From positions 1,489,623 through 1,553,622 of the forward strand of contig CM000694.1 of the NCBI GenBank assembly GCA_000149225.2: a DNA stretch of 64,000 nt. The letters are read 5' to 3'. This DNA is from Lachancea kluyveri NRRL Y-12651. Lineage: Eukaryota > Ascomycota > Saccharomycetes > Saccharomycetales > Saccharomycetaceae. Under the pieces are notes generated by a model that saw nothing but the letters and a program-made list of their open reading frames with translations, was not told the origin of the DNA and did no database searches. The position numbers and the translations under genes were made by a program. Shown in pieces: positions 1 through 9,319 of this stretch (positions are counted from its first letter, which is position 1; every line of letters begins with the position of its first letter).

Positions 1-177
1 CAACACACAAAAAAGAGAAACTGTAAACAAAACAAAAGATCGTCTTTAATAAACAAAGAGCAGGAGTCACTTTGATATTTAGCTGAAGACGAAGAGTACT
101 AAACCAGTACGATAACCCTATACGCTCAGTATTAGATCAATAGAAAGCTAAAAAAACAAGTATTCCGGCAAAGTACG

Positions 178-1188
178 ATGAGAACACACGAAAACAAGGA
201 GAATGTAATCTTCTCTAGTGAGAATCTTCCTACAACCCCATCACATTTGTTGAAAAGGTCTCAATCCTTTATGAAGCCATTAGCAAGTAACTCTCCTACA
301 AAAAAATCTGGTAAAAGATTGCCTCTAGCTAGCAAAGACAACAATAAGTCTAATACTCTCATAAACAATGGCCAAAAGAGTGCACTGGTAAACCTAGCCC
401 CAAACAATAGCCTTTTACATGGTGGAAAATTGAAAAGAAACCGACCTGTAGTAAGCAATACAGGCAGCTTTATTAATACCAATACCTCCAAGTCCTCTTT
501 CCCTCTGTTGCCAGACTCTAGATTGAAGAAATACGGATCTGTCCTAGGCTATAATGGGTTACCAAGAGTCAAGAGTCTAGTGCTGAAAGATGTAGATGAA
601 AGAAAAGTAGGTAAGAGTGAAGAAGGCGAAGAAGAAGAGGAAGATGATGACGAAGAAGAGGAAGAAGATAATCCGTTAGCTGCAAAACTACTCAAAGCGT
701 TAAACAATCATAATGAAGATGATAAAGAGGAGGGCAGCATAGGATTACTAGGTTCAAATACTGGATTACAACAACTTTTAAAGCATCGTAATGTAGAAGA
801 AGGTGAAAATAGTGATTTTGAGATTGAAATTGTACCTCCACATAGCGAAGAACTTCCTCACGTACCCAACGGTTATTCCCCATTTAAGGAAAGTGATGTA
901 ATAAAGTTGAACACGTTTACTTCACCATTTTCAATGCATAAAGAAGACTCTGATTGCGAAGAGTGTGATGATTATGATGGGCTACTAACGATAAGCATGG
1001 TCAAAAGTGAAGATGAAGAGCAAGACGATGACACCAATGATAGAAAAAGGCGCAAGAGTTGGATCGATGAAGGGTTAGCCACAGCCAGGCACGGCCTGTT
1101 TGATTTCAATAAACCAGAGCTTTATATCGAACCGCATTATAATGGGGAAGGTCTAAACAAGGAAGACTTGGAATCACTACTAGATTAG
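178..1188 (+). CDS. PDS1: Securin (separase inhibitor)
   Basis: This 336-residue protein is a securin, which binds and inhibits separase until anaphase and is then destroyed by the APC/C. A KEN box lies at residues 7-9 and a destruction box RLPLASKDN starts at residue 47; both match the positions of degrons in S. cerevisiae Pds1. A conserved block around residues 117-138 (KYGSVLGYN then LPRVKSLVLKD) and an acidic stretch at about 145-165 are also typical, as is the acidic C-terminus ending in a DLESLLD-type separase-binding tail. The ATG at 178 is the first of the open frame, and only 177 bases of upstream sequence are in the window. The protein is slightly shorter than the S. cerevisiae one (373 residues). 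It is convergent with XDJ1. Identification rests on motifs and recalled similarity and is strong. Confidence 0.93.
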   Translation: MRTHENKENVIFSSENLPTTPSHLLKRSQSFMKPLASNSPTKKSGKRLPLASKDNNKSNTLINNGQKSALVNLAPNNSLLHGGKLKRNRPVVSNTGSFINTNTSKSSFPLLPDSRLKKYGSVLGYNGLPRVKSLVLKDVDERKVGKSEEGEEEEEDDDEEEEEDNPLAAKLLKALNNHNEDDKEEGSIGLLGSNTGLQQLLKHRNVEEGENSDFEIEIVPPHSEELPHVPNGYSPFKESDVIKLNTFTSPFSMHKEDSDCEECDDYDGLLTISMVKSEDEEQDDDTNDRKRRKSWIDEGLATARHGLFDFNKPELYIEPHYNGEGLNKEDLESLLD

Positions 1189-1302
1189 ATGCATTAGAAA
1201 AAAGAGAAGTTTATTAAATGAACGAAGAAAAAAAAAAAACAAAAAAAACAAACAAACAAACTTATGTACACGAATAAATGCTGGTATTTACAAGACATTT
1301 TC

Positions 1303-2610
1303 TCACTGCTGAGCACATTGGGGTTCCTCGAACGCGCCATACTCTTGTTCCTGACCTTGATATTCACCCTTTTCATAGCTTAAATAGTCAGGCAACTCAT
1401 CTGCACTTTTGACGACGCTATAGTCGATGACCGTTTCAGTGTTATTCAGATCGCCAGTGTCAGCCACTCTAGCGTTGGGAACTTCAGGTAACAAGGTTCT
1501 CAGAACTTCGACGTCGCTTTTCTCGCTAAACCAGTTATCTGGAGGAAACTCGATATGAACTTGCACGTACATATCACCAAACTTGTTCCCACTATCATCG
1601 AGAGGCCAACCCTCATTCTCCAAACGGATATAATTGCCTGGTCTGATAACTTTACCCTGAGGGATTTTTAGCTTTAAGATCCTGTCGTCCAAAGTAGTTG
1701 TAACCACTTTTTCGAACCCGGTGATCGCTTCGGACAACGAGATTTTCAACCGAGTGTGCAGGTCATCCCCGCGCCTTTCCAAATTCGTCGAAGTCTCTGG
1801 ATTTTCTTCGATCACAAATAACAAGTCGCCTGTAACCTTGTCGGGCTCCTGGTCTGCTTCACCTTCCAGTTTCACGATGTCACCGTTACGCGAGCCTCTA
1901 GGAATGTAAACGGTCAACGTCTTTTCTTCGGAAATAACGCATTTGCCGTGGCATTTTTTGCAATGGTCCTCCGGTTTCGTGGGAGTAGTACGTCCTTTAC
2001 CATTGCAACGTTCGCACTTGACGGTCTCCCTGATGACAAAGCCTTGTGCAACTCTTTTAATGCGCTCCTTGTGGCCATGGCCCTCACATGATTGGCATAC
2101 GACGGGTTTACGTGGATGCTGTTGAAATTTTTTGCGAAGACCTGAGCCCTGACAACGATCACACAAAACGTTACGCTTGGAACGGAACTTGAACGTCTTG
2201 CCGTTGTACAACTCCTTCATAGATAGTTTTAATGGTATGCGTGCGTCCGACGTACGAACAGATCTATTCTCTTCCTCAGGATACGGCTGACGAGGCTCGT
2301 CATAAAACCCTCCACCAGCATAAGTTCTAAAAAAATTCATAAAGTCGTCATCACCGAACGGATCACCGCCACCGCCACTGGCACCAGGAGCATCATCACC
2401 GTACACATCGTATTTCTTTCTACTGTCCTCGTCACTCAAAATTTCATACGCAGCGGTAATCTCTTTAAATTTCATCTCACTTTCTTCTCGCAACACCTCA
2501 TCAGCAACTTTGTCCGGATGATGTTGCAACGCTAGCTTCCTATAGGCCTTTTTGATCTCTGTTTGAGAAGCGTCTGGGGCTACCCCGAGAACCTCATACA
2601 ACTTAGTCAT
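1303..2610 (-). CDS. XDJ1: DnaJ-type (class A) Hsp40 co-chaperone
   Basis: This is a 435-residue class A J-protein that stimulates Hsp70. The J domain occupies about residues 3-70 with HPD at 31-33, followed by a short Gly-rich linker. The zinc region has four Cys repeats at about 150, 172, 199 and 217. The first three read CxxCxGxG, but the fourth reads CKKCHGKC, with Cys in place of the last Gly. The C-terminal substrate domains follow, including the TTLDDRILKLKIPQG stretch. The protein ends in CAQQ, a CaaX-like motif that suggests farnesylation and membrane anchoring, as in Ydj1 and Xdj1. Sequence and synteny (next to ALT1, as YLR090W is next to YLR089C) favour XDJ1 over YDJ1 or APJ1. The start is ATG. 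In S. cerevisiae Xdj1 acts in mitochondrial import; that role is carried over by homology. Confidence 0.9.
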   Translation of the reverse strand: MTKLYEVLGVAPDASQTEIKKAYRKLALQHHPDKVADEVLREESEMKFKEITAAYEILSDEDSRKKYDVYGDDAPGASGGGGDPFGDDDFMNFFRTYAGGGFYDEPRQPYPEEENRSVRTSDARIPLKLSMKELYNGKTFKFRSKRNVLCDRCQGSGLRKKFQQHPRKPVVCQSCEGHGHKERIKRVAQGFVIRETVKCERCNGKGRTTPTKPEDHCKKCHGKCVISEEKTLTVYIPRGSRNGDIVKLEGEADQEPDKVTGDLLFVIEENPETSTNLERRGDDLHTRLKISLSEAITGFEKVVTTTLDDRILKLKIPQGKVIRPGNYIRLENEGWPLDDSGNKFGDMYVQVHIEFPPDNWFSEKSDVEVLRTLLPEVPNARVADTGDLNNTETVIDYSVVKSADELPDYLSYEKGEYQGQEQEYGAFEEPQCAQQ

Positions 2611-3649
2611 CAGATAGCTTTCTGGAGAAATGTAAAACAGAAATTAGCAGAGTGAGTGTTGTCCCTCTGGAATCCAAGTATTTTTCATGTCAAGTCGAGC
2701 CTTGCCGTGAATCATGACCCGAGGTCTTACACTTTTAGCACGAGAGAGGGTTATACTATACCACACTCACTGAGCAAGGCAGGTGCGTGCGTGCGTGCTT
2801 GAATGGCGTGTACTTTCCTTGTTTGGAACGCAATCGAGCCTGTACCAGACGTTTATCACTAGCTCGAAAGCGTGACACTAACAGCTTCTTTCTTGAAAAA
2901 AAAAAACAACCTCAACTCGTGCAACCAGTGTTCTCAAGAGAGTTTTTCTTATTTCTATTTTTTAAATACAACGTTCTTACCGACAGGTTCACAGATAGCA
3001 CTAAAAACTACGAAAACCCACAATGCTCATATCGTGGAAAAATGAAAAAACAACAACAGAGAAAATGCGTGAGAGAGACTGGCTCGAGCGATACATCCCT
3101 GTTTTATATACACAGCCGAGAAAAGAGGTTACCAATGGGGCAGGTCACCAAAACCCAGCTTCTCTTTCTCCCATATACGACATGCGTTATCGCTTCTACT
3201 ACTTTCATACAGCCTTCAACTCACGTGATTGTCGTACAGAACGAGCCGTATAGAGCAGCCATTTCCGGGGGGAAAAACGGCAAGGCAGTCGCTGTTTAAA
3301 TGCCGAAAGAGGTAACCGTAGCCGTCGCTGATTGAACAGCGCACGTATGTACAATAGGCGCCCTTTGAAGGCTATCTAGTTGCCGGGGTTTCTACTGGTA
3401 CAATCTTGGCAGAAGCTATCAACAACCATTGGTTTTGTCCGGCAAGTACTTAAACATCGACAAAAATCGTTTCAATTGCAGGATTGATCCTCCATTCAAT
3501 AATTTGAGATTTCTCCTCCTTTCCGTTATTTTCTCTGACTGAAAATTTTTCACGCCTTTTCACGGTTAGTGACCTCTCTCCACGTCCCACCCCTTCGTTC
3601 CCTAGTCACTCCTTTGACTCACGCAAACAACTCTCGTCACTAGAAAGCC
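2611..3649. other. Divergent intergenic region XDJ1/ALT1
   Basis: About 1 kb separates the divergent starts of XDJ1 and ALT1, so it holds both promoters. It contains A and T runs, a short GTGC repeat near 2783-2799 and a TCACGTGA (Cbf1-type E-box) near 3224. A 170-codon open frame at 2787-3299 has low-complexity composition and resembles no protein I know, so I treat it as non-coding. I see no RNA gene. Confidence 0.5.
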
Positions 3650-5245
3650 ATGTTAACAGTCGCTATAAGAACTCCTAGCTTAAGAATGCTAAGGACTACT
3701 ACTGCTGGTAATATCGCTAAGAATATGCCACACTCAACTCTTTTTTTGCGTTCCTTCTCGTCGAACTTTGTGCCCTATAAGTTCCAACCTGCTGATAAGC
3801 TCTCCTTGGAAGACTTGAATGAAAACGTTCTAAGGGCTAAATACGCTGTCAGAGGTAAGATTCCTCAAAAGGCCGAGGAGTTGAAGAATCAATTGGCCAG
3901 GGATCCTAAGTCTCTGCCATTCGACAGAATCATCAATGCCAATATCGGTAACCCTCAGCAGTTGGACCAGAAACCGCTTACTTTTTACAGACAGGTGTTG
4001 TCCTTGTTGCAAAACCCTGACATGTTAGAGGAGATTCCTCGCGAACAGCTGTCTCAAATATACAAGCCTGACGCTATCGACCGTGCTGCTAGGTTGCTGA
4101 GCAACATCGGCGGTTCTGTCGGTGCTTACTCCCATTCCCAAGGTGTCTACGGGTTTAGGAAAACCGTTGCGGACTTTATCACCAAGAGAGATGGTGGCGA
4201 GGAGGCCTATGCTGAAGACATCTTTTTAACCGCCGGTGCGTCCGCGGCCGTGTCTTACATCTTGTCAATCCTATGCAGAGGCCCACAAACCGGTGTTCTG
4301 ATTCCAATCCCTCAGTATCCGTTGTACACCGCTTCTTTGGCCTTAAATAACTCTCATGCTTTGCCTTACTATTTGGACGAAGAATCCAACTGGTCCACCA
4401 ACCCTGAAGAGATCGAAAAAGTCGTCACCAACTCGATTGCCAAAGGCGTGGAACCCAAATGTTTGGTTGTCATCAATCCGGGCAATCCAACCGGTGCCAT
4501 CTTATCTCCAGAGTCCATCGAAAAGATTTTTGAAGTTGCCGCCAAGTACGGTATCGTCGTCATCGCCGATGAGGTGTACCAGGAAAACGTTTTCAACGGT
4601 GCAGAGTTCCACTCTATGAGAAAAGTGCTCAAAGATCTACAGAGGAAACATCATGGTAAGTTTGACAACATCCAGTTGGCTTCCTTGCACTCTACTTCGA
4701 AGGGTGTCTCTGGTGAATGTGGACAGAGAGGTGGATACATGGAATTGCTAGGTTTTTCTCATGACGTTAGACAAGTTTTTTTGAAATTAGCCTCCATCTC
4801 GCTATGCCCCGTTGTCACCGGCCAAGCCCTAGTCGATTTGATGGTTTGCCCACCAAAGCCAGGCGATGCTTCATATGAACAAGACCAAAAAGAACGTTCT
4901 GAGATCCATGATGCCCTTGACGCCAGAGCTTCCATGCTTTACGAAACTTTCAACAGGTTGGAAGGTATCGAATGCCAGAAGCCACAGGGCGCCATGTACT
5001 TGTTCCCAAGGTTGGATCTATCCTACAAGGCTGTTCAAAAAGCCGAGCATCTTTCCTTGTCTCCAGACGAATTTTACTGTCAAGAGCTGCTAGAAGCTAC
5101 TGGTATTTGTACCGTTCCGGGTTCTGGCTTTGGTCAAGTCCCAGGTACTTATCATTTGAGAACCACTTTCTTGGCACCAGGTACTGACTGGATCAAAGCT
5201 TGGGAAGAATTTCACAAAAAGTTTTACAATGAGTACCGTGACTAA
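3650..5245 (+). CDS. ALT1: Alanine transaminase, probably mitochondrial
   Basis: This 531-residue PLP-dependent class I/II aminotransferase interconverts alanine plus 2-oxoglutarate with pyruvate plus glutamate. The N-terminal ~45 residues are rich in Arg, Ser and Leu with few acids (for example FLRSFSS), consistent with a mitochondrial presequence. Family blocks seen are NANIGNPQQL near 97, GGSVGAYSHSQG near 154, INPGNPTGA near 275, VIADEVYQEN near 305 and HSTSKGVSGECGQRGGY near 348, whose Lys is the expected PLP Schiff-base residue. S. cerevisiae has two copies, ALT1 (mitochondrial) and ALT2 (cytosolic); this single gene looks like the pre-duplication form. A second in-frame ATG at codon 25 could give a shorter product. 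It is convergent with FOB1. Confidence 0.95.
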   Translation: MLTVAIRTPSLRMLRTTTAGNIAKNMPHSTLFLRSFSSNFVPYKFQPADKLSLEDLNENVLRAKYAVRGKIPQKAEELKNQLARDPKSLPFDRIINANIGNPQQLDQKPLTFYRQVLSLLQNPDMLEEIPREQLSQIYKPDAIDRAARLLSNIGGSVGAYSHSQGVYGFRKTVADFITKRDGGEEAYAEDIFLTAGASAAVSYILSILCRGPQTGVLIPIPQYPLYTASLALNNSHALPYYLDEESNWSTNPEEIEKVVTNSIAKGVEPKCLVVINPGNPTGAILSPESIEKIFEVAAKYGIVVIADEVYQENVFNGAEFHSMRKVLKDLQRKHHGKFDNIQLASLHSTSKGVSGECGQRGGYMELLGFSHDVRQVFLKLASISLCPVVTGQALVDLMVCPPKPGDASYEQDQKERSEIHDALDARASMLYETFNRLEGIECQKPQGAMYLFPRLDLSYKAVQKAEHLSLSPDEFYCQELLEATGICTVPGSGFGQVPGTYHLRTTFLAPGTDWIKAWEEFHKKFYNEYRD

Positions 5246-5564
5246 ACATATCCAGTCTCAGAACCTTTTTTTTAAGACGCTTGTGCAAGAAAACAGAAAA
5301 ATAAAAATAAAAAGAAAAAAAGAAAAAGAAAAAGAACAAACAAAATTGTTGTAAAAAAGAAGAAAAAAGAGAAAGAACATAGTTTTTTTTTTTTTTTTTT
5401 TGTTTGTTTGTTTGTTTGTTTGTTTGTTTGTTTGTTTGTTTGTTTGTTTGTTACGTTATCCCCCTTCCGTTTATGTAGATTAGTCCTTGTTTCCACTATA
5501 TGTGTATTTCCATAAATTCAATTACAGTAAAGAAAAAAAAAATTCTCTTTATTTACAATAACTT
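5246..5564. other. Convergent 3' region ALT1/FOB1
   Basis: This 319-base spacer lies between two stop codons and is dominated by purine-rich sequence, a T run and the TTTG microsatellite annotated separately. It probably carries both 3' UTRs and polyadenylation signals. I see no gene in it. Confidence 0.6.
5383..5452. repeat. T19 run followed by (GTTT)n microsatellite
   Basis: Nineteen T residues (5383-5401) run directly into about 12.75 uninterrupted copies of the tetranucleotide GTTT (5402-5452). The tract lies between the convergent 3' ends of ALT1 and FOB1. A perfect array of this kind is expected to vary in length by slippage. Confidence 0.95.
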
Positions 5565-7217
5565 TTACAGTTCAATTGATATATCATTCTCATCAGCTCT
5601 TGCAGTTCTGGAATGATTAACCGTAGCAAAAAAAGACGTTGAGGGACCAGGAATTTCTTCGCTCAGGTCATACTCGTCTCGGTTCGCCTCTGAGTTTCCC
5701 TGCTCAACACTTTCAGAGCCAGAAAGCCTTGATCGATTTTCTCCAACTTTTTTGACCTTTTTGGTAGGCGTTATAGTGTCGGATAGCGATGCGCGTTCAC
5801 CGGTCCTTTTACTACTTGCTCTGCTTAGACTCGAGGTTCGTTTGACCTTTGGCGTACTGTCCGCTGTTTTATGCAGCATATCGCCATTTGAGCCCTTCAG
5901 CGGTGTTAAACCCATGCTTGGCATTTCATCCATCTCCTGTTCAACGCCCTGGCCCCCAGAAGTAGCCATAGGTGTACCACTCTCTTGAGAATCTTGATTT
6001 ACAGAAATTAGGTCCTCGTCTTCCATTATAAAAACACTGTTTTCATTTTCAACATATACCATGCCACCTGTGTCCTTTAATGTAACGACATTATGGGCGA
6101 ACAGCTCGTGAATTATCTTTTCTCGCTTCAGCTTAAACTTCTTGCCACATGAACTAACCTCGTTGCACAGGAGATCGTTAGAAAACCCCATTATACGGGG
6201 ATTATAGGCCGTGTTGTTGTGGTACGATCCATATTTCAAGCACATGCCCCAATCCTTTGCACATTTTTTCTTATTCGTTTGGAGTAAATACTTCATTCTT
6301 TCGATGCCATTTTTATAGAAGTGGCTAGAATTGTTCAAACCCAAGCCGATGGCCAATTGGTATTTTCTGGCAATGTATTCACACATGTCAAACATATCTT
6401 GCCTGTCTAATGTTGTAGTCTCCAAAAATATAGGCAGTCTAGGCAGGGATAGTAGGAATTCGGTCAACTGAGGTACTAATTCTTGGAACGTGATTCCAGT
6501 TAAGGGTGACAACCACACAAATCTAGAGTGGTAATCTCTGCAATATAGAACATGCGAATATTTTTCCTCGATCAATTCATCAGTGCCAAAAGGCTTGAAA
6601 ATCTCCACGTGAATTCTCTCTAAGGGTAGCAGACCTTGGTAGGCATTGGTATGTTTAAATTTCGTGAATGGCTTTACCTCCTCTTGTGGATTGCATTCAG
6701 AACAGTAACGAGCACACATCTGGACAAAGTCACGAGTGATATTGGAGTATTGTGACTTCAAAAAGCGGTGCAGCTTCCGCCAGTGCAGATGGTTATTTAG
6801 CAGATGGCCGCTAACAATCAGCTCGTACATCAGTTCTGGTTCGCAGACAATAGTATCGTCTCTTTTATGATCACGGACTATCTGATCAGAGTCCACGTAG
6901 TATCTTCTTTTTAAGAACAAATATTTTGCCTCGGCGTTGCTTGGAATTAAACCATCAGTTACAGCTAGCAACGTCTCCAAGGTCAAAGTGTCTGTTTTGA
7001 TTAATTCATATTGTGCTTGAGTCAGTTGCCCTTTGACTGATTCCAAATACTTTATAAAATCCCTCCCACCTCTTTCCAAGAGCTCAACGTTCAAGTCTGT
7101 TGAGTAGGTAACCTGTGATTCTCCTAACTTGGGAGTGACATAATCGTTATTTGTTGGCTTACTGCACACGTCTTTTGACTTTGGCACATTGGTTGGAAGC
7201 TCTATTTCCCTAGCCAT
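5565..7217 (-). CDS. FOB1: rDNA replication fork-barrier protein, integrase-derived
   Basis: This protein of about 550 residues is the Fob1 orthologue. In S. cerevisiae Fob1 binds the rDNA replication fork barrier, blocks forks, and controls rDNA recombination and silencing. An H2C2 zinc finger resembling retroviral/Ty3 integrases is visible at H138, H143, C172 and C175 (GHLLNNH then CSEC). A degenerate integrase core follows, with IHVEIFKPF in place of the usual Asp-containing strand and a YCRDYHSRFVWLSPL block. Blocks such as LNVELLERG and LGLNNSSHF match recalled Fob1 sequence. The C-terminal third is acidic and probably disordered. The open frame extends nine codons upstream only through a TTG, so the first ATG, at 7217, is taken as the start. 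The next gene on the same strand is GAA1. Confidence 0.9.
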   Translation of the reverse strand: MAREIELPTNVPKSKDVCSKPTNNDYVTPKLGESQVTYSTDLNVELLERGGRDFIKYLESVKGQLTQAQYELIKTDTLTLETLLAVTDGLIPSNAEAKYLFLKRRYYVDSDQIVRDHKRDDTIVCEPELMYELIVSGHLLNNHLHWRKLHRFLKSQYSNITRDFVQMCARYCSECNPQEEVKPFTKFKHTNAYQGLLPLERIHVEIFKPFGTDELIEEKYSHVLYCRDYHSRFVWLSPLTGITFQELVPQLTEFLLSLPRLPIFLETTTLDRQDMFDMCEYIARKYQLAIGLGLNNSSHFYKNGIERMKYLLQTNKKKCAKDWGMCLKYGSYHNNTAYNPRIMGFSNDLLCNEVSSCGKKFKLKREKIIHELFAHNVVTLKDTGGMVYVENENSVFIMEDEDLISVNQDSQESGTPMATSGGQGVEQEMDEMPSMGLTPLKGSNGDMLHKTADSTPKVKRTSSLSRASSKRTGERASLSDTITPTKKVKKVGENRSRLSGSESVEQGNSEANRDEYDLSEEIPGPSTSFFATVNHSRTARADENDISIEL

Positions 7218-7428
7218 CGTTACTTTAATTGACAGCCTTTGCAAAATCTGGAATTAGACCCAAAAAACAAAAAAAGGGAATAGAAAGCCGTAAAATAAAA
7301 AACGGCAAAGTAACGTTAGGAATACAAAGAGCAAAGTGCTTAAATAATAGACTATTTTATTAGAAAGCTCATCTCGTCCAGACTACTGCAAAATAAAACG
7401 AGAAAATTTGATTCTTCGTATAATATGA

Positions 7429-9183
7429 TCATTCGCTCTTGATATTTCTGGATTCGGTCTTTTCGTCTTGCGGGACAACTATTGAGACAGAATCGATGCC
7501 AGAATAAGCAACTAGTAACCAACTTGGTAGCCATCCAATACAAATCACAAACCAGGTCCAACAGCCCAAATCCTTCCATGCCGAAGTCAGTCCATAAAAA
7601 ACTTGTACGCCTTGTAATTCTCTATCCACACAAATGGCAAACAACCAAATCGCAATAAATGGATTGGATATTAACAGTAAAACACAATTCTTGAGCCTGG
7701 CACGTAGGTTACCTGATGTAGTCCTTACCAATGTCATTGGAAATGCCAAACATCCCAACCCAAAAGCTAATGAAAAGTTCACCACCAGTAGTGAGGTGAG
7801 AACAACACTGAAATACAGATAGGCAAATGACTTGAGCCTGTAGGAAAACGGAGTCCTGATCTTGACTCTAGTAAAGATTATTGGCATCAACAAAAGTAGG
7901 ACATTTAGACTTAGAAGCAGTTCTGGTTGTGGAGCATACAAAAAGGCTTGTGCAGTGATAAAGGAGACGAACAATGCGACAGCAAAGCCTAGCAGAGCAA
8001 AAACGTTATAGGTAGATAACAAAGGCAAAGAAGTGTATTCGTTATTCAAGATGGTGTTCAAAGATGCCAGAGCAAAAGAAACTGATAGCGCAACTGCAGC
8101 AGGAAGATAACTCCCAATAGAAACAAACAATCTTGGTGCTAGCAACAAATAAAAAAAAAATGATTGATGGAACTTCTCCAACAAGTTGTTAACTGATCTG
8201 AATATGGCCTCTGGGATACGTCCAAAAGTAGTTATATCGAATGGTCCATCGGTACCGCAGGCCTTCAACGTTACTGAGTGGATTCTCCAACCACTGAAAA
8301 CTTCGTTTCCGTGGCTTTTCTTGATTCCAGAGAGAGCCATGTTTTTGACACCCAAGATTATGGTTTTCATTCTCGAGAAAAAATCGTTCTTGCCCAGTTC
8401 CTCTTCTGAAATTCCATGTAAAGATACCTTCATACCCTCGTGCTCAGTAATATGAACAGCCACGTTGACCAAATCTAGATTTGGTAGTTCACCATTCAAA
8501 CCATCAAAATGGATTTCCACATACTTAAAAAAGTCATTGGAACCTGGAAAATCCATAACCACTGCCGCTTCTATAGAGCCACCTGTCAAGTCCAATGATG
8601 TATGATACGCCTCGACCCAGGATCTTAAAGCTGCCTGAGGATCTTCACTCAACACAATGATGATGTTTTTGGACCATACAGGCCAACGGGAAAAGAATCT
8701 CGATAAAGAGACTGCCAAAGCGATGCCGCCGGTGTTGTACTGATTTTCAGAGTTATACCATGGAGCTGCCAGTACCATTGCCTCGGTACCGTCTCCCCTA
8801 GGTGCATGCAGTATTCCGTAAAGCGTCTCACCGTACTCTTCATTGGTGTAAATGGCAGTCTTTGCACCAAATTGTTGGAGCCAAGAGGACACCTCTTCGT
8901 TTCTTTCATGTGTCGAGCTTTTCTTAAACAATTCAATCTGAGTTCTATAGCCCCTTAATACATTCCATTCGGTTTCTCTAAAATAACTGTATGCTTGAGA
9001 TGGCATCAATGCATTCTCTGAAATATAAGTACGTCTAAATTGACCATCAGTCGGTATAAACAATGCAAGCCAACTAACACCAACAACGGCACAAAATATT
9101 GAGAGAGTTGGTAGGAGAGCGATGAATTTGGGTAGCAAACCCATGTCGATGAACCTCCTATGAAGTTTCTCTACTAAAGCCAT
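7429..9183 (-). CDS. GAA1: GPI transamidase subunit Gaa1
   Basis: This protein of 584 residues is the Gaa1 subunit of the ER GPI transamidase, which attaches GPI anchors to proteins. One N-terminal membrane span (about residues 15-40) is followed by a large lumenal M28-peptidase-like domain (with YGETLYGILHAPRGDGTEAMVL near 110), then several hydrophobic spans in the C-terminal 230 residues. The open frame runs upstream to 9309, but the family start is the MALVEKLHRR motif at 9183, which aligns with the start of S. cerevisiae Gaa1; the longer form would overlap CSF1. It is divergent from CSF1 across only 136 bases, so the two genes share a compact promoter. Confidence 0.95.
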   Translation of the reverse strand: MALVEKLHRRFIDMGLLPKFIALLPTLSIFCAVVGVSWLALFIPTDGQFRRTYISENALMPSQAYSYFRETEWNVLRGYRTQIELFKKSSTHERNEEVSSWLQQFGAKTAIYTNEEYGETLYGILHAPRGDGTEAMVLAAPWYNSENQYNTGGIALAVSLSRFFSRWPVWSKNIIIVLSEDPQAALRSWVEAYHTSLDLTGGSIEAAVVMDFPGSNDFFKYVEIHFDGLNGELPNLDLVNVAVHITEHEGMKVSLHGISEEELGKNDFFSRMKTIILGVKNMALSGIKKSHGNEVFSGWRIHSVTLKACGTDGPFDITTFGRIPEAIFRSVNNLLEKFHQSFFFYLLLAPRLFVSIGSYLPAAVALSVSFALASLNTILNNEYTSLPLLSTYNVFALLGFAVALFVSFITAQAFLYAPQPELLLSLNVLLLLMPIIFTRVKIRTPFSYRLKSFAYLYFSVVLTSLLVVNFSLAFGLGCLAFPMTLVRTTSGNLRARLKNCVLLLISNPFIAIWLFAICVDRELQGVQVFYGLTSAWKDLGCWTWFVICIGWLPSWLLVAYSGIDSVSIVVPQDEKTESRNIKSE

Positions 9184-9319
9184 AATTGCCGTATTTCGGT
9201 TTTTTGTCTTCTTTCTGTTGTTTGTATAAGTGAAAGAAGCGATTTTGTCCAGGCTCTTCACGAAGCGGACGACTTTAGGAAACAAGGATTCACCAAAAGA
9301 GCAACACAAGTACGAAGTA

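Noticed and set aside
2787-3299. A 170-codon open frame in the XDJ1/ALT1 gap
   Set aside because: Composition is irregular, with runs of Lys, Phe and Arg from homopolymers, no recognisable domain, and it sits in a divergent promoter region.
7218-7244. Upstream extension of FOB1 to 7244
   Set aside because: The first codon of the extension is TTG; the first ATG is at 7217 and yeast genes rarely use non-AUG starts.
9184-9309. Upstream extension of GAA1 by 42 codons
   Set aside because: It would overlap the CSF1 5' end, and the family protein begins at MALVEKLHRR, encoded from 9183.
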